DNA from: Microtetraspora glauca
Lineage (GTDB): Bacteria; Actinomycetota; Actinomycetes; Streptosporangiales; Streptosporangiaceae
NCBI GenBank assembly: GCA_001570385.1
Contig: BBYL01000022.1
Location: 62,001 to 126,000 of the forward strand
DNA length: 64,000 nt
Direction of reading: 5' to 3'
Shown here: one piece after another, positions 17,162 through 25,802 of the stretch
How the letters are laid out: the number at the start of each line of letters is the position of its first letter
Position numbering within the stretch: position 1 is the first letter of the stretch
Program-made: the position numbers and the translations under genes
Notes under the pieces: generated by a model
Databases searched by the model: none
Told to the model about the DNA's origin: nothing
The model's input: only the letters and a program-made list of their open reading frames with translations

Positions 17162-18805
17162 CTACAACGCACGGAGGAACCGCGCGGCGATCGGCACCGC
17201 GGCGTTGCGCCCGGTGCCGCCGTGCTCCACGAACACGGCGAACGCGAGGTCACCCCGGTAGCCGATGAACCACGCGTGATCCGCTCCTCCCTGCCAGTCC
17301 TCGGCGGTGCCGGTCTTGCCGGAGACGCCGTCGGGCAGCTCCGACCCGGCCGCGGTTCCCTCGGTCGTCACCGCGCTCATCAGCGCGCGCAACCCGGTCG
17401 CCGCCTCACCGCTCAGCGGCACGCTCGCGGGCTGGGCGTGCCCCTCGATCCGCTCCGCCGTGTCGGCGGGGAGCAGCCGCGGCGGCCGCCAGGAGCCGCT
17501 CTGCACCGCCGCCGCGACCGTCGCCATGCACAGCGGGCTCGCCTCCACCGTGCCCTGCCCGAACGAGTCCTCCGCGAGCGCGTCGGAGTTCTCGGGCCGC
17601 TTGAGGCTGCCGCAGGTCCCGCCGACACCCGTGGCGAGGCGGGCGCCGAAGCCGAAGGCACCCGCCTGTTCCACCAGTTTGTCGGCGCTCACCATCTGGA
17701 CCGCGAGCCGCGCGAACGTGGTGTTGCACGACAGCGCGTACGCCTGGCGGAGCATGACGCTCCCGTGGTCCTTGTCCTGGTAGTTGTCGATCGTCCGCCC
17801 GTTGGGGATCGTGTAGGTCGCCGGGCAGGGCACCTGCGAGTCGGCGGTCAGCCCGGCGTCCAGCAGCGCGGCGGCGGTGACCGTCTTGAAGGTGGAGCCG
17901 GGAGCGTACTTGCCGGTGAACGCGCCCTTGCCGCCCAGCCGGTCGGCGACCGCGACCACCTCGCCGGTGGAGGGCCGCACCGCGACGATCGCGGCCGGCT
18001 GCTGGACCGGGTCCAGGGCGCGGGCGGCGGACGCCTGGGCGAACGACTCGATCGTGGTCCGGGTCCCCTCCTGCTTGTCCACGCGTCTCTCCAGCATGAC
18101 CCTGGGCTCCTGCCCGGGGTTCCTGAGCTCGACGGTCCACCCCACCTTCGTGCCGGAGGGCGGCTGCGGGATCCTCATCGCGAGATCCGAGAGGTACGGC
18201 TCGGCGTAGTTCTCGTGCGGGAACGGCTGCCCCTCCTTGGTGAGGAACCGCGCACCGGACACCGGCTGGTCGATCCGGACCAGTTCGCCTCCTTCGACCA
18301 GGTCCGGATGCATCACCGAGGGGGTCCAGAGGACCTTCCAGGTCAGATCCCGTACGGCCAGGCGCAGCGTCGAGGCGAAGTCCCAGGTGCCGCCGTATCC
18401 GTCCACCTTCCGCGCGCCGGTGAAGCTCACCTCGGCCGTGTCCTGGCCGGTCATGGTGAGATCGCCCGGCGTGAGCCGGACGATCCGGGCGGAGACGGCG
18501 TCGTCGAGCTGCCGGTGCCGGTCGGCGAAGTCGTCGGGCGGCTCGTCCACGAGCTCGCGCATCGACTCGTAGTCGCCGATCGCCCAGTCTCGCAGGTAGG
18601 TGTCGGCCGTCTCCCTCGGCGTGCCCTCGACCCGCTGCTCCGCCGGCGACGGTGACGAGGGCGGCGTCGGCGTCGGCCTGAACACGAGCTGCGTGGGGTC
18701 ACCGGCCCCGGCCTCGTCCCTCCCCGACAGGACGAGGCCCGTGACACTCGTGACGATGATGGTGACGACCACGCCGACGAGGGCGAGCAACGCCCGTCTG
18801 CGCAT
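17162..18805 (-). CDS. Penicillin-binding protein with NTF2-like domain (class B-type transpeptidase)
   Basis: 547 residues from the ATG at 18805, with AGGAGAAACC directly upstream. A membrane anchor (ALLALVGVVVTIIVTSVTGLVL) is followed by a MecA_N/NTF2-like domain (about residues 60-170). A linker domain comes next and then a transpeptidase with all three motifs: STFK (Ser nucleophile), SCN and KTGTAE. It would cross-link peptidoglycan outside the membrane. The NTF2-like domain is shared with low-affinity PBPs, so reduced beta-lactam sensitivity is possible but not shown. The lysine aminotransferase next door could hint at a beta-lactam link; no biosynthetic genes support that here. Confidence 0.9.
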   Translation of the reverse strand: MRRRALLALVGVVVTIIVTSVTGLVLSGRDEAGAGDPTQLVFRPTPTPPSSPSPAEQRVEGTPRETADTYLRDWAIGDYESMRELVDEPPDDFADRHRQLDDAVSARIVRLTPGDLTMTGQDTAEVSFTGARKVDGYGGTWDFASTLRLAVRDLTWKVLWTPSVMHPDLVEGGELVRIDQPVSGARFLTKEGQPFPHENYAEPYLSDLAMRIPQPPSGTKVGWTVELRNPGQEPRVMLERRVDKQEGTRTTIESFAQASAARALDPVQQPAAIVAVRPSTGEVVAVADRLGGKGAFTGKYAPGSTFKTVTAAALLDAGLTADSQVPCPATYTIPNGRTIDNYQDKDHGSVMLRQAYALSCNTTFARLAVQMVSADKLVEQAGAFGFGARLATGVGGTCGSLKRPENSDALAEDSFGQGTVEASPLCMATVAAAVQSGSWRPPRLLPADTAERIEGHAQPASVPLSGEAATGLRALMSAVTTEGTAAGSELPDGVSGKTGTAEDWQGGADHAWFIGYRGDLAFAVFVEHGGTGRNAAVPIAARFLRAL

Positions 18806-18865
18806 ACGGTTTCTCCTGGGGGGTCGGAGTGCTCCCCTCGATATACCACGCATAGGGGGCAAAGG

Positions 18866-19699
18866 GTGCAAGAACCGGTCCAGGGCCGCTATCCGGTGAC
18901 ATTCGGCGAGGTGGAGCTGCTGCGCGACCTCGACCGGCCGGACGGGTGGATGCTCGTGATGAGCGGCGTCGCCCAGTCGTACGTGGACCTGGCCGATCCG
19001 ACCTACCTCGACTTCGACTACGTCCGGCTGATGGCGGAGGTGATCGGCTGCCTCCCCGAGGGGCCGCTCGACACCGTGCACGTCGGCGGCGGGGCGTGCA
19101 CGCTGCCGCGCTACCTGGCCGCGACCCGGCCGGGCTCGCGGCACATCGTGGTCGAACCGGACGCCGGGCTGGTCCAGCTCGTCCGCGACCAGCTCCGGCT
19201 GAAGTCGGTGCCCCGGTTGAAGGTACGCGTCCTCGACGGCCGCGCGGCGGCCGCCGGGCTGAACGACGCGTCAGCGGACCTGTTCGTGCTCGACGCGTTC
19301 TCCGGCGCCGTCATGCCCGCCGAGCTCGCCACCGCGGAGTACATGGCCGAGGTGGCGCGCATCCTCCGGCCGGACGGCACGCTGCTGATCAACGTGGCGG
19401 ACGGCAAGGGCCTGCCGTTCGCCAGGCGGCTGCTCGCCACCGTGCTGGGCGCGTTCCGCCACGTCGTGCTGCTCGCCGAGCCGGGCATCCTGCGCGGCCG
19501 GCGCTTCGGGAACCTGATCGTGGCGGCGTCGGCGGCCGAGCTGCCCGTCGGCCCGCTCACGCGCCGGGCCGCGGGCGGCCTCACCCAGGCCAGGTGCCTG
19601 TACGGGAAGGAGCTGACGAACTTCGTCGCCGGCGCCGCCCCGATCCGCGACGGCGAGCCGGTCGTCTCGCCGGTGCCGCCGCCGGGCCTCTTCGACTGA
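18866..19699 (+). CDS. Spermidine-synthase-like methyltransferase-fold protein
   Basis: 277 residues from a GTG preceded by AGGGGGCAAAGG. The Rossmann fold of the SpeE family is visible: DTVHVGGGACTLPRYLAATRPGS is the nucleotide-binding loop, HIVVEPDAGLVQLV the acidic ribose contact and VLDAFSGAVMPAEL corresponds to the active-site D-A-F-x-G. The protein lacks the N-terminal strand domain of polyamine-making enzymes, and actinomycete relatives are usually of unknown substrate. It starts 60 bases from the divergent PBP gene. True aminopropyl transfer is doubtful. Confidence 0.8.
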   Translation: MQEPVQGRYPVTFGEVELLRDLDRPDGWMLVMSGVAQSYVDLADPTYLDFDYVRLMAEVIGCLPEGPLDTVHVGGGACTLPRYLAATRPGSRHIVVEPDAGLVQLVRDQLRLKSVPRLKVRVLDGRAAAAGLNDASADLFVLDAFSGAVMPAELATAEYMAEVARILRPDGTLLINVADGKGLPFARRLLATVLGAFRHVVLLAEPGILRGRRFGNLIVAASAAELPVGPLTRRAAGGLTQARCLYGKELTNFVAGAAPIRDGEPVVSPVPPPGLFD

Positions 19700-19713
19700 C
19701 GGCAGACCGGAGA

Positions 19714-19989
19714 TCAGCTCGCCCCGCGCGCGGTCACGATCTCGTCGATGCGGGCGGCCAGCGTGTGGTCGAGGTCGGTCAGGCCGCCCGCGTCGTGTGT
19801 GGTGAGCGCGAGGTGCAGGGTGCGCCACCTGATGTCGATGTCGGGGTGGTGGTTCATCGCCTCCGCCTGCTCCGCGATGTCGTCGACGATCGCGATGGCC
19901 GTACGGAAGTCGGGGGCGGTCACGGTCCTGCGGATCGTCTCGCCGTCACGGTGCCAGTGGGGTGACTGCCGCTCAGTTGACTCGCTCAT
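19714..19989 (-). CDS. 4a-hydroxytetrahydrobiopterin dehydratase (PCD/DCoH)
   Basis: 91 residues, full length for the family. The core motif EAMNHHPDIDIRWRTLHLALTTHDAGGLT contains the two adjacent active-site His residues and the conserved Trp region. The enzyme dehydrates the 4a-carbinolamine formed by aromatic amino-acid hydroxylases. No such hydroxylase lies in the window. It lies downstream of the ABC importer on the same strand, ending the run, and converges with the spermidine-synthase-like gene. Confidence 0.92.
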   Translation of the reverse strand: MSESTERQSPHWHRDGETIRRTVTAPDFRTAIAIVDDIAEQAEAMNHHPDIDIRWRTLHLALTTHDAGGLTDLDHTLAARIDEIVTARGAS

Positions 19990-20022
19990 GCCTCCAGGAC
20001 ATCACGAGACCCTGGGGACGCG

Positions 20023-20886
20023 CTATTTGAGCGCGCCCGCGGTCAGCCCCGACTGGATCTGCCGCTGGAAGACGATGTAGACGATCAGCATCGGGATGAT
20101 CGCCATGCTCAGCGCCGCGAACAGCCCCGCCCAGTCGGCCTCGTAGCCGGCGTTGGTGGAGATGTTGGCGACGCCCTGGGTGATCAGCCACTTGTCCTGG
20201 GCGTCTCCCGGCAGCAGCACGATCGGCAGCAGGTACTGGTTCCACTGGCCGAGCACGTTGAAGATCGTGATGCTGATCAGGCCGGGTTTGGCCATCGGCA
20301 TCATGACCTGGAAGAACGTACGCGTGTGCGAGGCGCCGTCCATCATCGCGGCCTCGGCCACCGAGGTCGGCAGCGTCTTGAAGAACGCCGTCAGGAAGAA
20401 CACCGAGAACGGCAGCGAGTACGCGACGTAGACGATGATCACACCGGTGTGCGTGCCGAGCAGTCCGAGATTCTTCACGGTGAGGAACAGCGGGACCAGC
20501 GCGAGGAAGACGGGGAACGACAGGCCCGAGACGAACAGCAGGTAGATCACCTTGCTGCCGAAGAACCGGTACCGGGCCAGCACGTACGCCGCCATCGAGC
20601 TGAGCAGCATCGTGAAGAAGGTGGCCACCGCCACCACGAGGATGGTGTTGATCATGTACTGGCCGATGTGGGCCTTGGCCCAGGCCCGGCCCCACGCGTC
20701 CCAGTGGAAGTTCGCCGGCAGCCCCAGGGGGTGATCGCCGAAGATCTCCGTGTTGGTCTTGAAGGAGCCGAGGAACGTCCAGACGATCGGATAGATCACC
20801 AGGATCGCCCACACGGCCAGGGCCAGGTGCGAAAGAGCGCCGAAGACGCCGACCTGGCCGCCACGTCGCTGCGGGGGACGTGCCAT
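20023..20886 (-). CDS. Sugar ABC transporter permease (MalG type)
   Basis: 287 residues from the ATG at 20886, two bases after the stop of the MalF-type gene. It has six predicted membrane helices and the EAA loop (VAEAAMMDGASHTRTFFQVMMPMAKPG) that contacts the ATPase. The ATPase is not encoded in this cluster, as usual for actinomycete CUT1 importers that share a common MsiK-type ATPase. It forms the channel with the next gene and the lipoprotein. Confidence 0.93.
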   Translation of the reverse strand: MARPPQRRGGQVGVFGALSHLALAVWAILVIYPIVWTFLGSFKTNTEIFGDHPLGLPANFHWDAWGRAWAKAHIGQYMINTILVVAVATFFTMLLSSMAAYVLARYRFFGSKVIYLLFVSGLSFPVFLALVPLFLTVKNLGLLGTHTGVIIVYVAYSLPFSVFFLTAFFKTLPTSVAEAAMMDGASHTRTFFQVMMPMAKPGLISITIFNVLGQWNQYLLPIVLLPGDAQDKWLITQGVANISTNAGYEADWAGLFAALSMAIIPMLIVYIVFQRQIQSGLTAGALK

Positions 20887-20888
20887 GT

Positions 20889-21836
20889 CTAGAACTCGAT
20901 CCTCTCGCGCCGGGTGACCCGCAGGGTGAGAGCGGCGAACGTCAGGGTCAGGAAGAACAGGGCGACGCCCATCGCGGATGCGTAGCCGTACTTGGAGAAG
21001 GTGAACGCCTGGCGCCAGATCTCCAGCGGCAACACCGTGGTCGCGTTGTCGGGGCCGCCCCGGTCCACGGAGAGGACCTGGACCAGGGCGAACCCGTCGA
21101 ACGCGGCGATGCCGAGATAGACCCAGCCGACCTGGAGCGTGTCCCAGAGCAGCGGCAGGGTGATCTTGAAGAAGAGGGTGAACCGCCCCGCGCCGTCCAG
21201 CGCCGCCGCCTCGAACACGTCCTGCGGAATGGACGACATCCCGGCGGAGAAGAGCACCACGTAGAACCCGACGGCCTGCCAGACCATCACGCCGATGATC
21301 GTCCACAACGCGAGGTCGGGGTTGATCAGCCAGCCCACGGGATCGATCCCCACGGCCCCGAGCGCGCTGTTGAGCACGCCGCTCTTGTCCGGGCTGAGGA
21401 TCGCCTGGAACAGTACGCCGACGATGGCGACGGCGAGGACCTGCGGGAAGAAGAACACGATCTTGTAGAAGGCCGCCCCGGGAACGCCGGTGCGCCGCCC
21501 GTTCCGCTGCCCGCCCCCGACGTTGAGCAGGAACGAGAAGAACAGCGCGATGGCGATGGTGGCCAGCGGCATGACGAGCAGCAGCAGCCCGTGATGGCGC
21601 ACCGCCGGCCAGAAGGCACCGTCGTCGAACAGCTTCGTGAAGTTCTCGAAGCCGATGTAGTCGAAGTTCGGCGAGATGCCCTTCCAGTTGGTCAACGCGA
21701 TCTGGAACGCCTGGATGTACGGCCCGACCACGAAGACGGCATAGAGGACCAGCGGCGCCGCGAGGAAGGACAGGATGAACCCGTACCTTCTCAGCGCCAT
21801 CGGGGACGGGGCGTGCGCCAGCTTGCCATGCCGCAT
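20889..21836 (-). CDS. Sugar ABC transporter permease (MalF type)
   Basis: 315 residues with six predicted membrane helices and an EAA loop near residue 200 (DVFEAAALDGAGRFTLFFKITLP). The start lies four bases after the stop of the binding-protein gene, so all three genes form one operon. The family imports oligo- or monosaccharides; the sugar cannot be told from sequence. Confidence 0.93.
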   Translation of the reverse strand: MRHGKLAHAPSPMALRRYGFILSFLAAPLVLYAVFVVGPYIQAFQIALTNWKGISPNFDYIGFENFTKLFDDGAFWPAVRHHGLLLLVMPLATIAIALFFSFLLNVGGGQRNGRRTGVPGAAFYKIVFFFPQVLAVAIVGVLFQAILSPDKSGVLNSALGAVGIDPVGWLINPDLALWTIIGVMVWQAVGFYVVLFSAGMSSIPQDVFEAAALDGAGRFTLFFKITLPLLWDTLQVGWVYLGIAAFDGFALVQVLSVDRGGPDNATTVLPLEIWRQAFTFSKYGYASAMGVALFFLTLTFAALTLRVTRRERIEF

Positions 21837-21840
21837 GGGA

Positions 21841-23289
21841 TCACGCGGTCCGCTTCTGCTTGGTGATCGAGCTGTCGGCCTTGGTCTTGTCCGCGGCCTT
21901 CTGCATGTTGGCGCAGAACTGGTCGGCGGTGATGCGGCCGAACATGAGCGCGTTGGTCTGCTTGCGCAGCTCGGTCTCCAGCTCCTTGTACCACTGCTCG
22001 AAGTTGGACCAGGTCACCACGTTGGCGCCGGCGGCGTTCTGCGCGGCGACCACGCTCTCGACGCCGGGCGAGAGGGTGAGGCCCTCGGTGGCGCCGACCA
22101 CGACGGTGAGGCTCTTGGTCTTCTCGGTGAAGGACTTGGCGGCTTCCTTGGAGAGCATGACCCGCATGTACTCCAGACCGCCGTTGACGTTCTTGCCCTT
22201 GGCGGCGAGGACGAACGGCTCGCTGGCCACGGCCCGGATCGCCCCGTACGGCATCGCGTCCGACGCCCCGACCGACGGGGTCGCCGCCATGGCGTACTCG
22301 AACGTGGCCGGGGTGTCCTTGGCCTGCTCGGACTCCAGCCAGGAGCCGGAGGGGTAGAGCGCGACCTTGCCCTGGTTCTGCTGGGTCTGGACCTGGGTGT
22401 GGATCAGGCCCTCGTAGGACTTGTCCATGTACTTGCCGATCTCGGCCCAGGCCGCGGCCGCCTGCTTGACCGCGTCGTTGGTCCAGGCGCCGTCGACGAG
22501 GTTGTCGATGTCGATCAGGACCTGGTTGCCGGCGATCTTCGCGGCGGTGATCAAGATCATCCAGTACTGGTAGTACGAGGCGTTCTTGCCCGCGTACGCG
22601 TACGGGGTCATGCCCTTCGCCTTGATCTGGTCGGCGAGGGTCTTGAACTCGTCGAACGTCTTCGGCGGTGTCCAGCCCTCCTTCTCGAAGAGCTTGGCGT
22701 CGTACCACAGCCCGTAGGCGGTGAAGACGTAGTTGAGGATGTACGGCTTGGCGGGGTCACCGGCCAGGCCGGACTCGATGGTGCCGGGGACGATGGTGTC
22801 CTTGACCTTCTTGCTCGGGTCGTCGATCGACGGCGCCTCGAACAGCGGGGTGAGGTCGAGGAGCTGGCCCGCGGCGACGAGCGAGCCGGTGTCGAGGTTG
22901 TCGGTGCCGGAGTTGTTCACGACGTCGGGCACGTCGCCGCTGGCGAAGCGCGGGGTGAGGGTCTGGGCGATCGTCTGGATGCCCTGGTGGGTGATCTTCG
23001 CCTTCGGGAACTCCTTGACGTACAGCGGCTCGTGCGACTGGGTCGCGTACTCGTCGCTGTAACCGCCCTTGAAGATCACCACTTCGAGGGGAGCGTCGGC
23101 CTTGACGCCGAACGGGTTGGTCTCCGACTTCGCCGCGCCGGCGGCGGCGGAGGGGGTCGGCTCCGAGGAGCCGCCTCCGGACGTGGCGCAGGCGCTGAGC
23201 AGGCCGGCCGCGGGGCCGGCGACGAGTGCGGTGAGGCCGATGCGGTGCATCATCTGGCGGCGGGTGATCTCGCGAGGCGTGTTGGTCAT
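21841..23289 (-). CDS. Extracellular sugar-binding lipoprotein of ABC importer
   Basis: 482 residues. The N-terminus has twin arginines (TRRQMM), a hydrophobic core and a lipobox LLSAC, so it is probably a Tat- or Sec-exported lipoprotein anchored at Cys34. The mature part is an SBP_bac_1 family protein of usual length. It captures the sugar outside the cell for the two permeases just downstream. Promoter and operator-like elements lie in the divergent gap between it and the aldolase gene. Confidence 0.92.
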   Translation of the reverse strand: MTNTPREITRRQMMHRIGLTALVAGPAAGLLSACATSGGGSSEPTPSAAAGAAKSETNPFGVKADAPLEVVIFKGGYSDEYATQSHEPLYVKEFPKAKITHQGIQTIAQTLTPRFASGDVPDVVNNSGTDNLDTGSLVAAGQLLDLTPLFEAPSIDDPSKKVKDTIVPGTIESGLAGDPAKPYILNYVFTAYGLWYDAKLFEKEGWTPPKTFDEFKTLADQIKAKGMTPYAYAGKNASYYQYWMILITAAKIAGNQVLIDIDNLVDGAWTNDAVKQAAAAWAEIGKYMDKSYEGLIHTQVQTQQNQGKVALYPSGSWLESEQAKDTPATFEYAMAATPSVGASDAMPYGAIRAVASEPFVLAAKGKNVNGGLEYMRVMLSKEAAKSFTEKTKSLTVVVGATEGLTLSPGVESVVAAQNAAGANVVTWSNFEQWYKELETELRKQTNALMFGRITADQFCANMQKAADKTKADSSITKQKRTA

Positions 23290-23312
23290 CCAACTCTCCC
23301 GGGGGGGGACAA

Positions 23313-23329
23313 TTAGGAAAGTTTCCTAA
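23313..23329. promoter_or_regulatory. Perfect 17-bp palindrome upstream of the ABC importer operon
   Basis: TTAGGAAAGTTTCCTAA is symmetrical around a central G and lies 24 bases upstream of the lipoprotein start. Words of this kind (TTAGGAAA/TTTCCTAA) resemble operators of ROK-family sugar repressors. No regulator is encoded beside it. Confidence 0.65.
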
Positions 23330-23381
23330 ACGATTGCTGGAACGTACGGCGAGCCGCCAAGCGCGTCAAGGGTCCCTGGTC

Positions 23382-23391
23382 GGTCTAGACC
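23382..23391. promoter_or_regulatory. GGTCTAGACC palindrome (HutC/DasR-like operator core)
   Basis: A perfect 10-bp palindrome whose sequence equals the core of GntR/HutC-type sites such as those of DasR (TGGTCTAGACCA). It lies in the middle of the divergent region between importer and aldolase. Confidence 0.5.
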
Positions 23392-23493
23392 AATCTGTGA
23401 TCCGACTGCGACGTCCCGTGCCCGACTATCGGAGGGTATATCGATGTTTAAGCAGCTAAAAGGCCCTATCAAAAGTCGGATGATGGGATCTAG

Positions 23494-23507
23494 CTGGTAT
23501 AGACCGG
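23494..23507. promoter_or_regulatory. Second, degenerate HutC-like site near the aldolase start
   Basis: CTGGTATAGACCGG differs from the GGTCTAGACC core at one position and sits 36 bases before the aldolase ATG, where a repressor would block its promoter. Confidence 0.4.
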
Positions 23508-23543
23508 AGTGCGATATCGCGGCTGATCACCTAAATTGGCGGC

Positions 23544-24167
23544 ATGTGGGATCTTCGCCGGGAATTGTGTGAGTACGGCCGTAGAGCCGCCGATCTGGGG
23601 TTGGTCATCGGGACCTCCGGCAACCTCAGCGTCCGGGAGGGAGACCTGGTCGCGGTCACCCCCTCCGGCGTGGCCCTCGACCGGCTCAGACCGGAGGACT
23701 GCCCGATCGTGGACATCGAGGGCCGCCTCGTCGAGGGCGACGCGCGCCCCTCGTCGGAGACCCCGATGCACCTGGCGGTGTACGCCTCGACCGGCGCGGG
23801 GGCCGTCGTGCACACCCACTCGGTCTTCGCGACCGTGGTGGCGACGACCATGACCGAGCTGCCGCCGATCCACTACAACGCCCTGTTGCTCGGAGGCGCG
23901 GTCCGCGTCGCGCCCTACGCGACGTACGGCACGCCGGAGCTGGCGGAGAACGTGCGCGCGGCGCTTACGGGGAAGCAGGGCGCGCTGCTGGCCAACCACG
24001 GCGGGGTCACCATCGGCCCGACCCTGGAGAAGGCGTTCGAGGCGACCCGGTTGCTGGAGTGGCTGTGCGAGGTCTACGTGCGGGCGCTCGGCGTGGGAAC
24101 GCCCGCCGTCCTCAGCGAGGAGCAGCTCGCGGCCGTGGTCGAGCGGGCTCTCAACCCGCCGGGATGA
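23544..24167 (+). CDS. Class II aldolase, L-fuculose-1-phosphate aldolase type
   Basis: 207 residues, full length for the zinc-dependent family. GTSGNLSVREGD, the acidic SSETPMHLAVY (catalytic Glu), the metal-binding VVHTHSVFATVVA (HxH) and LANHGGV carrying the third His are all present. It splits a ketose-1-phosphate to dihydroxyacetone phosphate and an aldehyde; fuculose, rhamnulose and deoxyribulose phosphates are possible substrates. It is divergent from a sugar importer with shared operator-like sites, which suggests the imported sugar feeds it. Its last 17 bases overlap the end of the convergent DUF885 gene. Confidence 0.85.
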   Translation: MWDLRRELCEYGRRAADLGLVIGTSGNLSVREGDLVAVTPSGVALDRLRPEDCPIVDIEGRLVEGDARPSSETPMHLAVYASTGAGAVVHTHSVFATVVATTMTELPPIHYNALLLGGAVRVAPYATYGTPELAENVRAALTGKQGALLANHGGVTIGPTLEKAFEATRLLEWLCEVYVRALGVGTPAVLSEEQLAAVVERALNPPG

Positions 24168-25743
24168 CCGCCCGCCGGGCCAGACCGAGAGGAAGGCCGC
24201 CGCTCCCGGCGATCTGATCGTGGAACTTGCGGAGGTCTCCGGAGAAGTCCTCGCGGATGCGCTGGATCTCCAGCGCTCCGGTGAGGTAGGACGGCGCCTG
24301 GGTGGGCCACGCGCAGTAGCGGCTGACCTCGCCCTTGGCGGTCCCCGGAGACAGCGACGCCTTGGTGGCCATGAACGTCTCCGCCTCCTCGATCGTCATG
24401 TCGCCGCAGTGCAGGGCGGTGTCCACGACGATCCGGGCGGCCCGGAAGATCCGGCAGTCCAGGTGGGCCAGCTCGGTCGCCGGTGTGTCGAAGTATCCCT
24501 GCTCGTGCAGCACGCCCTCGACGTACAGCGCCCAGCCCTCGAGGAAGTACGGCGTGCGGAAGATCTTGCGTACCTTCCGGGGGTTGGCCGCCAGCCATGC
24601 CAGGTGCCAGTGGTGCCCGGGGTAGGTCTCATGGACGGCGATCGACGGCATCTGCGCCCGCGAGTTGGTGCGCAGACGCTGCCGCACCTGCTCGGGGGTG
24701 TAGCCGTCCGGCGTGAACGGCACGAAGAAGACGCCGGTCCTGGACGCGCTGAGCGGCGGCGGCGCGAGATAGTTGGCCACCGCCAGGATGGGCCGCTGGA
24801 ACTCCGGCGACGGCAGGACGTGGCACTCCTCGCCCTCGGGGAAGGTCACGAGGCCGCGGTCGCGGACGAAGTCACGGGCGCGCAGCGTCTCCGCCTCGTA
24901 CTCCGCGCGCATGGCCTCCAGGGTCTCGGGATGGTCGTCCATGAGGGACTCCATCGCGGCCCGCCAGTCCTCACCCCAGGCGCCGTCGCCGAGGCGCCCG
25001 GCCACCTCGCGCATCCGGGCGTCGATCTCGTCCCAGGCCCGGAGCCCCTTCTCGTGCAGCTCGGCGGCGCCGTACCCGAGCATTTCCCGCTCGCGGAGCA
25101 GCGTGGAGTAGAGCTCCTCCCCCATGCGCCAGGTCCCGCCCGCCCTGAAGCCGTCGAGGAAGGTGACGAACGCGTCGAACGCGGCGGCGGCCGGCTCGGC
25201 CGCCGCCGCCAGCCGCGCGCGCAGGACGGGGTCGGCCACCTCGCCGGGGACGGTCTCGGTGAGGAAGCGCCGTGCCGTACGGGCCTGGTCCAGGCCGCGG
25301 GTGACGAGCAGGCCGGCGGCGAGGTCGGGGTCGAGGTTCTCCCGGCAGGCGGCGAGCACGTCGGGCACCTCGGCGAGCCGGGCGACGGCTGCCTCAACCA
25401 GCTCGGCCTCCGGCTTCAGCCGCTGCTGGAACGGCGTGAACAGGGAACCGAAGATCGCCCCCAGGTACGGCGCGGGATCGCGCCGCCACTCCGGCCAGCG
25501 GGCGCTCGCCACGGTCCCGCGCAGCTGCGAGGTGACGAGATCGCGGTCGATCTCGTCCTCCACGGTCGCGGCCGGCTCGGCGGACAGCCGCTCCAGCCAG
25601 CGCTCCGCGGCGCGCTCCCTGGCCGTGAACCCGGCCTCGCTGAAGTCTCCGAGGGTGCGGTCGTATCCGTCCGCTCCGAGCAGGGCGGCCCGGACCGGGT
25701 GTTCGGCGAAGTACCAGCCGACGAACTCATCCAGCAGCGTCAT
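24151..25743 (-). CDS. DUF885 family putative metallopeptidase
   Basis: 530 residues from the ATG at 25743, the usual length of DUF885. The metal-binding signature HETYPGHHWH near residue 350 is the family form of HExxH, and GWALYVEG downstream supplies the third ligand region. No signal peptide is visible, so it is probably cytoplasmic. Members are thought to be gluzincin-like peptidases; substrates are unknown. The 3' end overlaps the aldolase gene on the other strand. Confidence 0.85.
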   Translation of the reverse strand: MTLLDEFVGWYFAEHPVRAALLGADGYDRTLGDFSEAGFTARERAAERWLERLSAEPAATVEDEIDRDLVTSQLRGTVASARWPEWRRDPAPYLGAIFGSLFTPFQQRLKPEAELVEAAVARLAEVPDVLAACRENLDPDLAAGLLVTRGLDQARTARRFLTETVPGEVADPVLRARLAAAAEPAAAAFDAFVTFLDGFRAGGTWRMGEELYSTLLREREMLGYGAAELHEKGLRAWDEIDARMREVAGRLGDGAWGEDWRAAMESLMDDHPETLEAMRAEYEAETLRARDFVRDRGLVTFPEGEECHVLPSPEFQRPILAVANYLAPPPLSASRTGVFFVPFTPDGYTPEQVRQRLRTNSRAQMPSIAVHETYPGHHWHLAWLAANPRKVRKIFRTPYFLEGWALYVEGVLHEQGYFDTPATELAHLDCRIFRAARIVVDTALHCGDMTIEEAETFMATKASLSPGTAKGEVSRYCAWPTQAPSYLTGALEIQRIREDFSGDLRKFHDQIAGSGGLPLGLARRAVIPAG

Positions 25744-25802
25744 GGTCCTCGACTCTATCCGCGACACTGAATCATGAAACCCCCTAAACGAGGAGCGAAC
25801 CG

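Noticed and set aside
16328-18655. 775-codon plus-strand open frame
   Set aside because: It lies opposite the lysine aminotransferase and PBP genes, both of which have complete catalytic motifs; the product has no domain.
17162-18805. Beta-lactam biosynthesis cluster suggested by lysine aminotransferase plus a PBP
   Set aside because: No ACV synthetase, isopenicillin N synthase or exporter is present; lysine catabolism explains the aminotransferase.
1-24167. Linking the permease/aldo-keto reductase pair at 1-2 kb and the aldolase at 23.5 kb into one fucose pathway
   Set aside because: They are 21 kb apart, belong to phosphorylating and non-phosphorylating routes, and have separate promoters.
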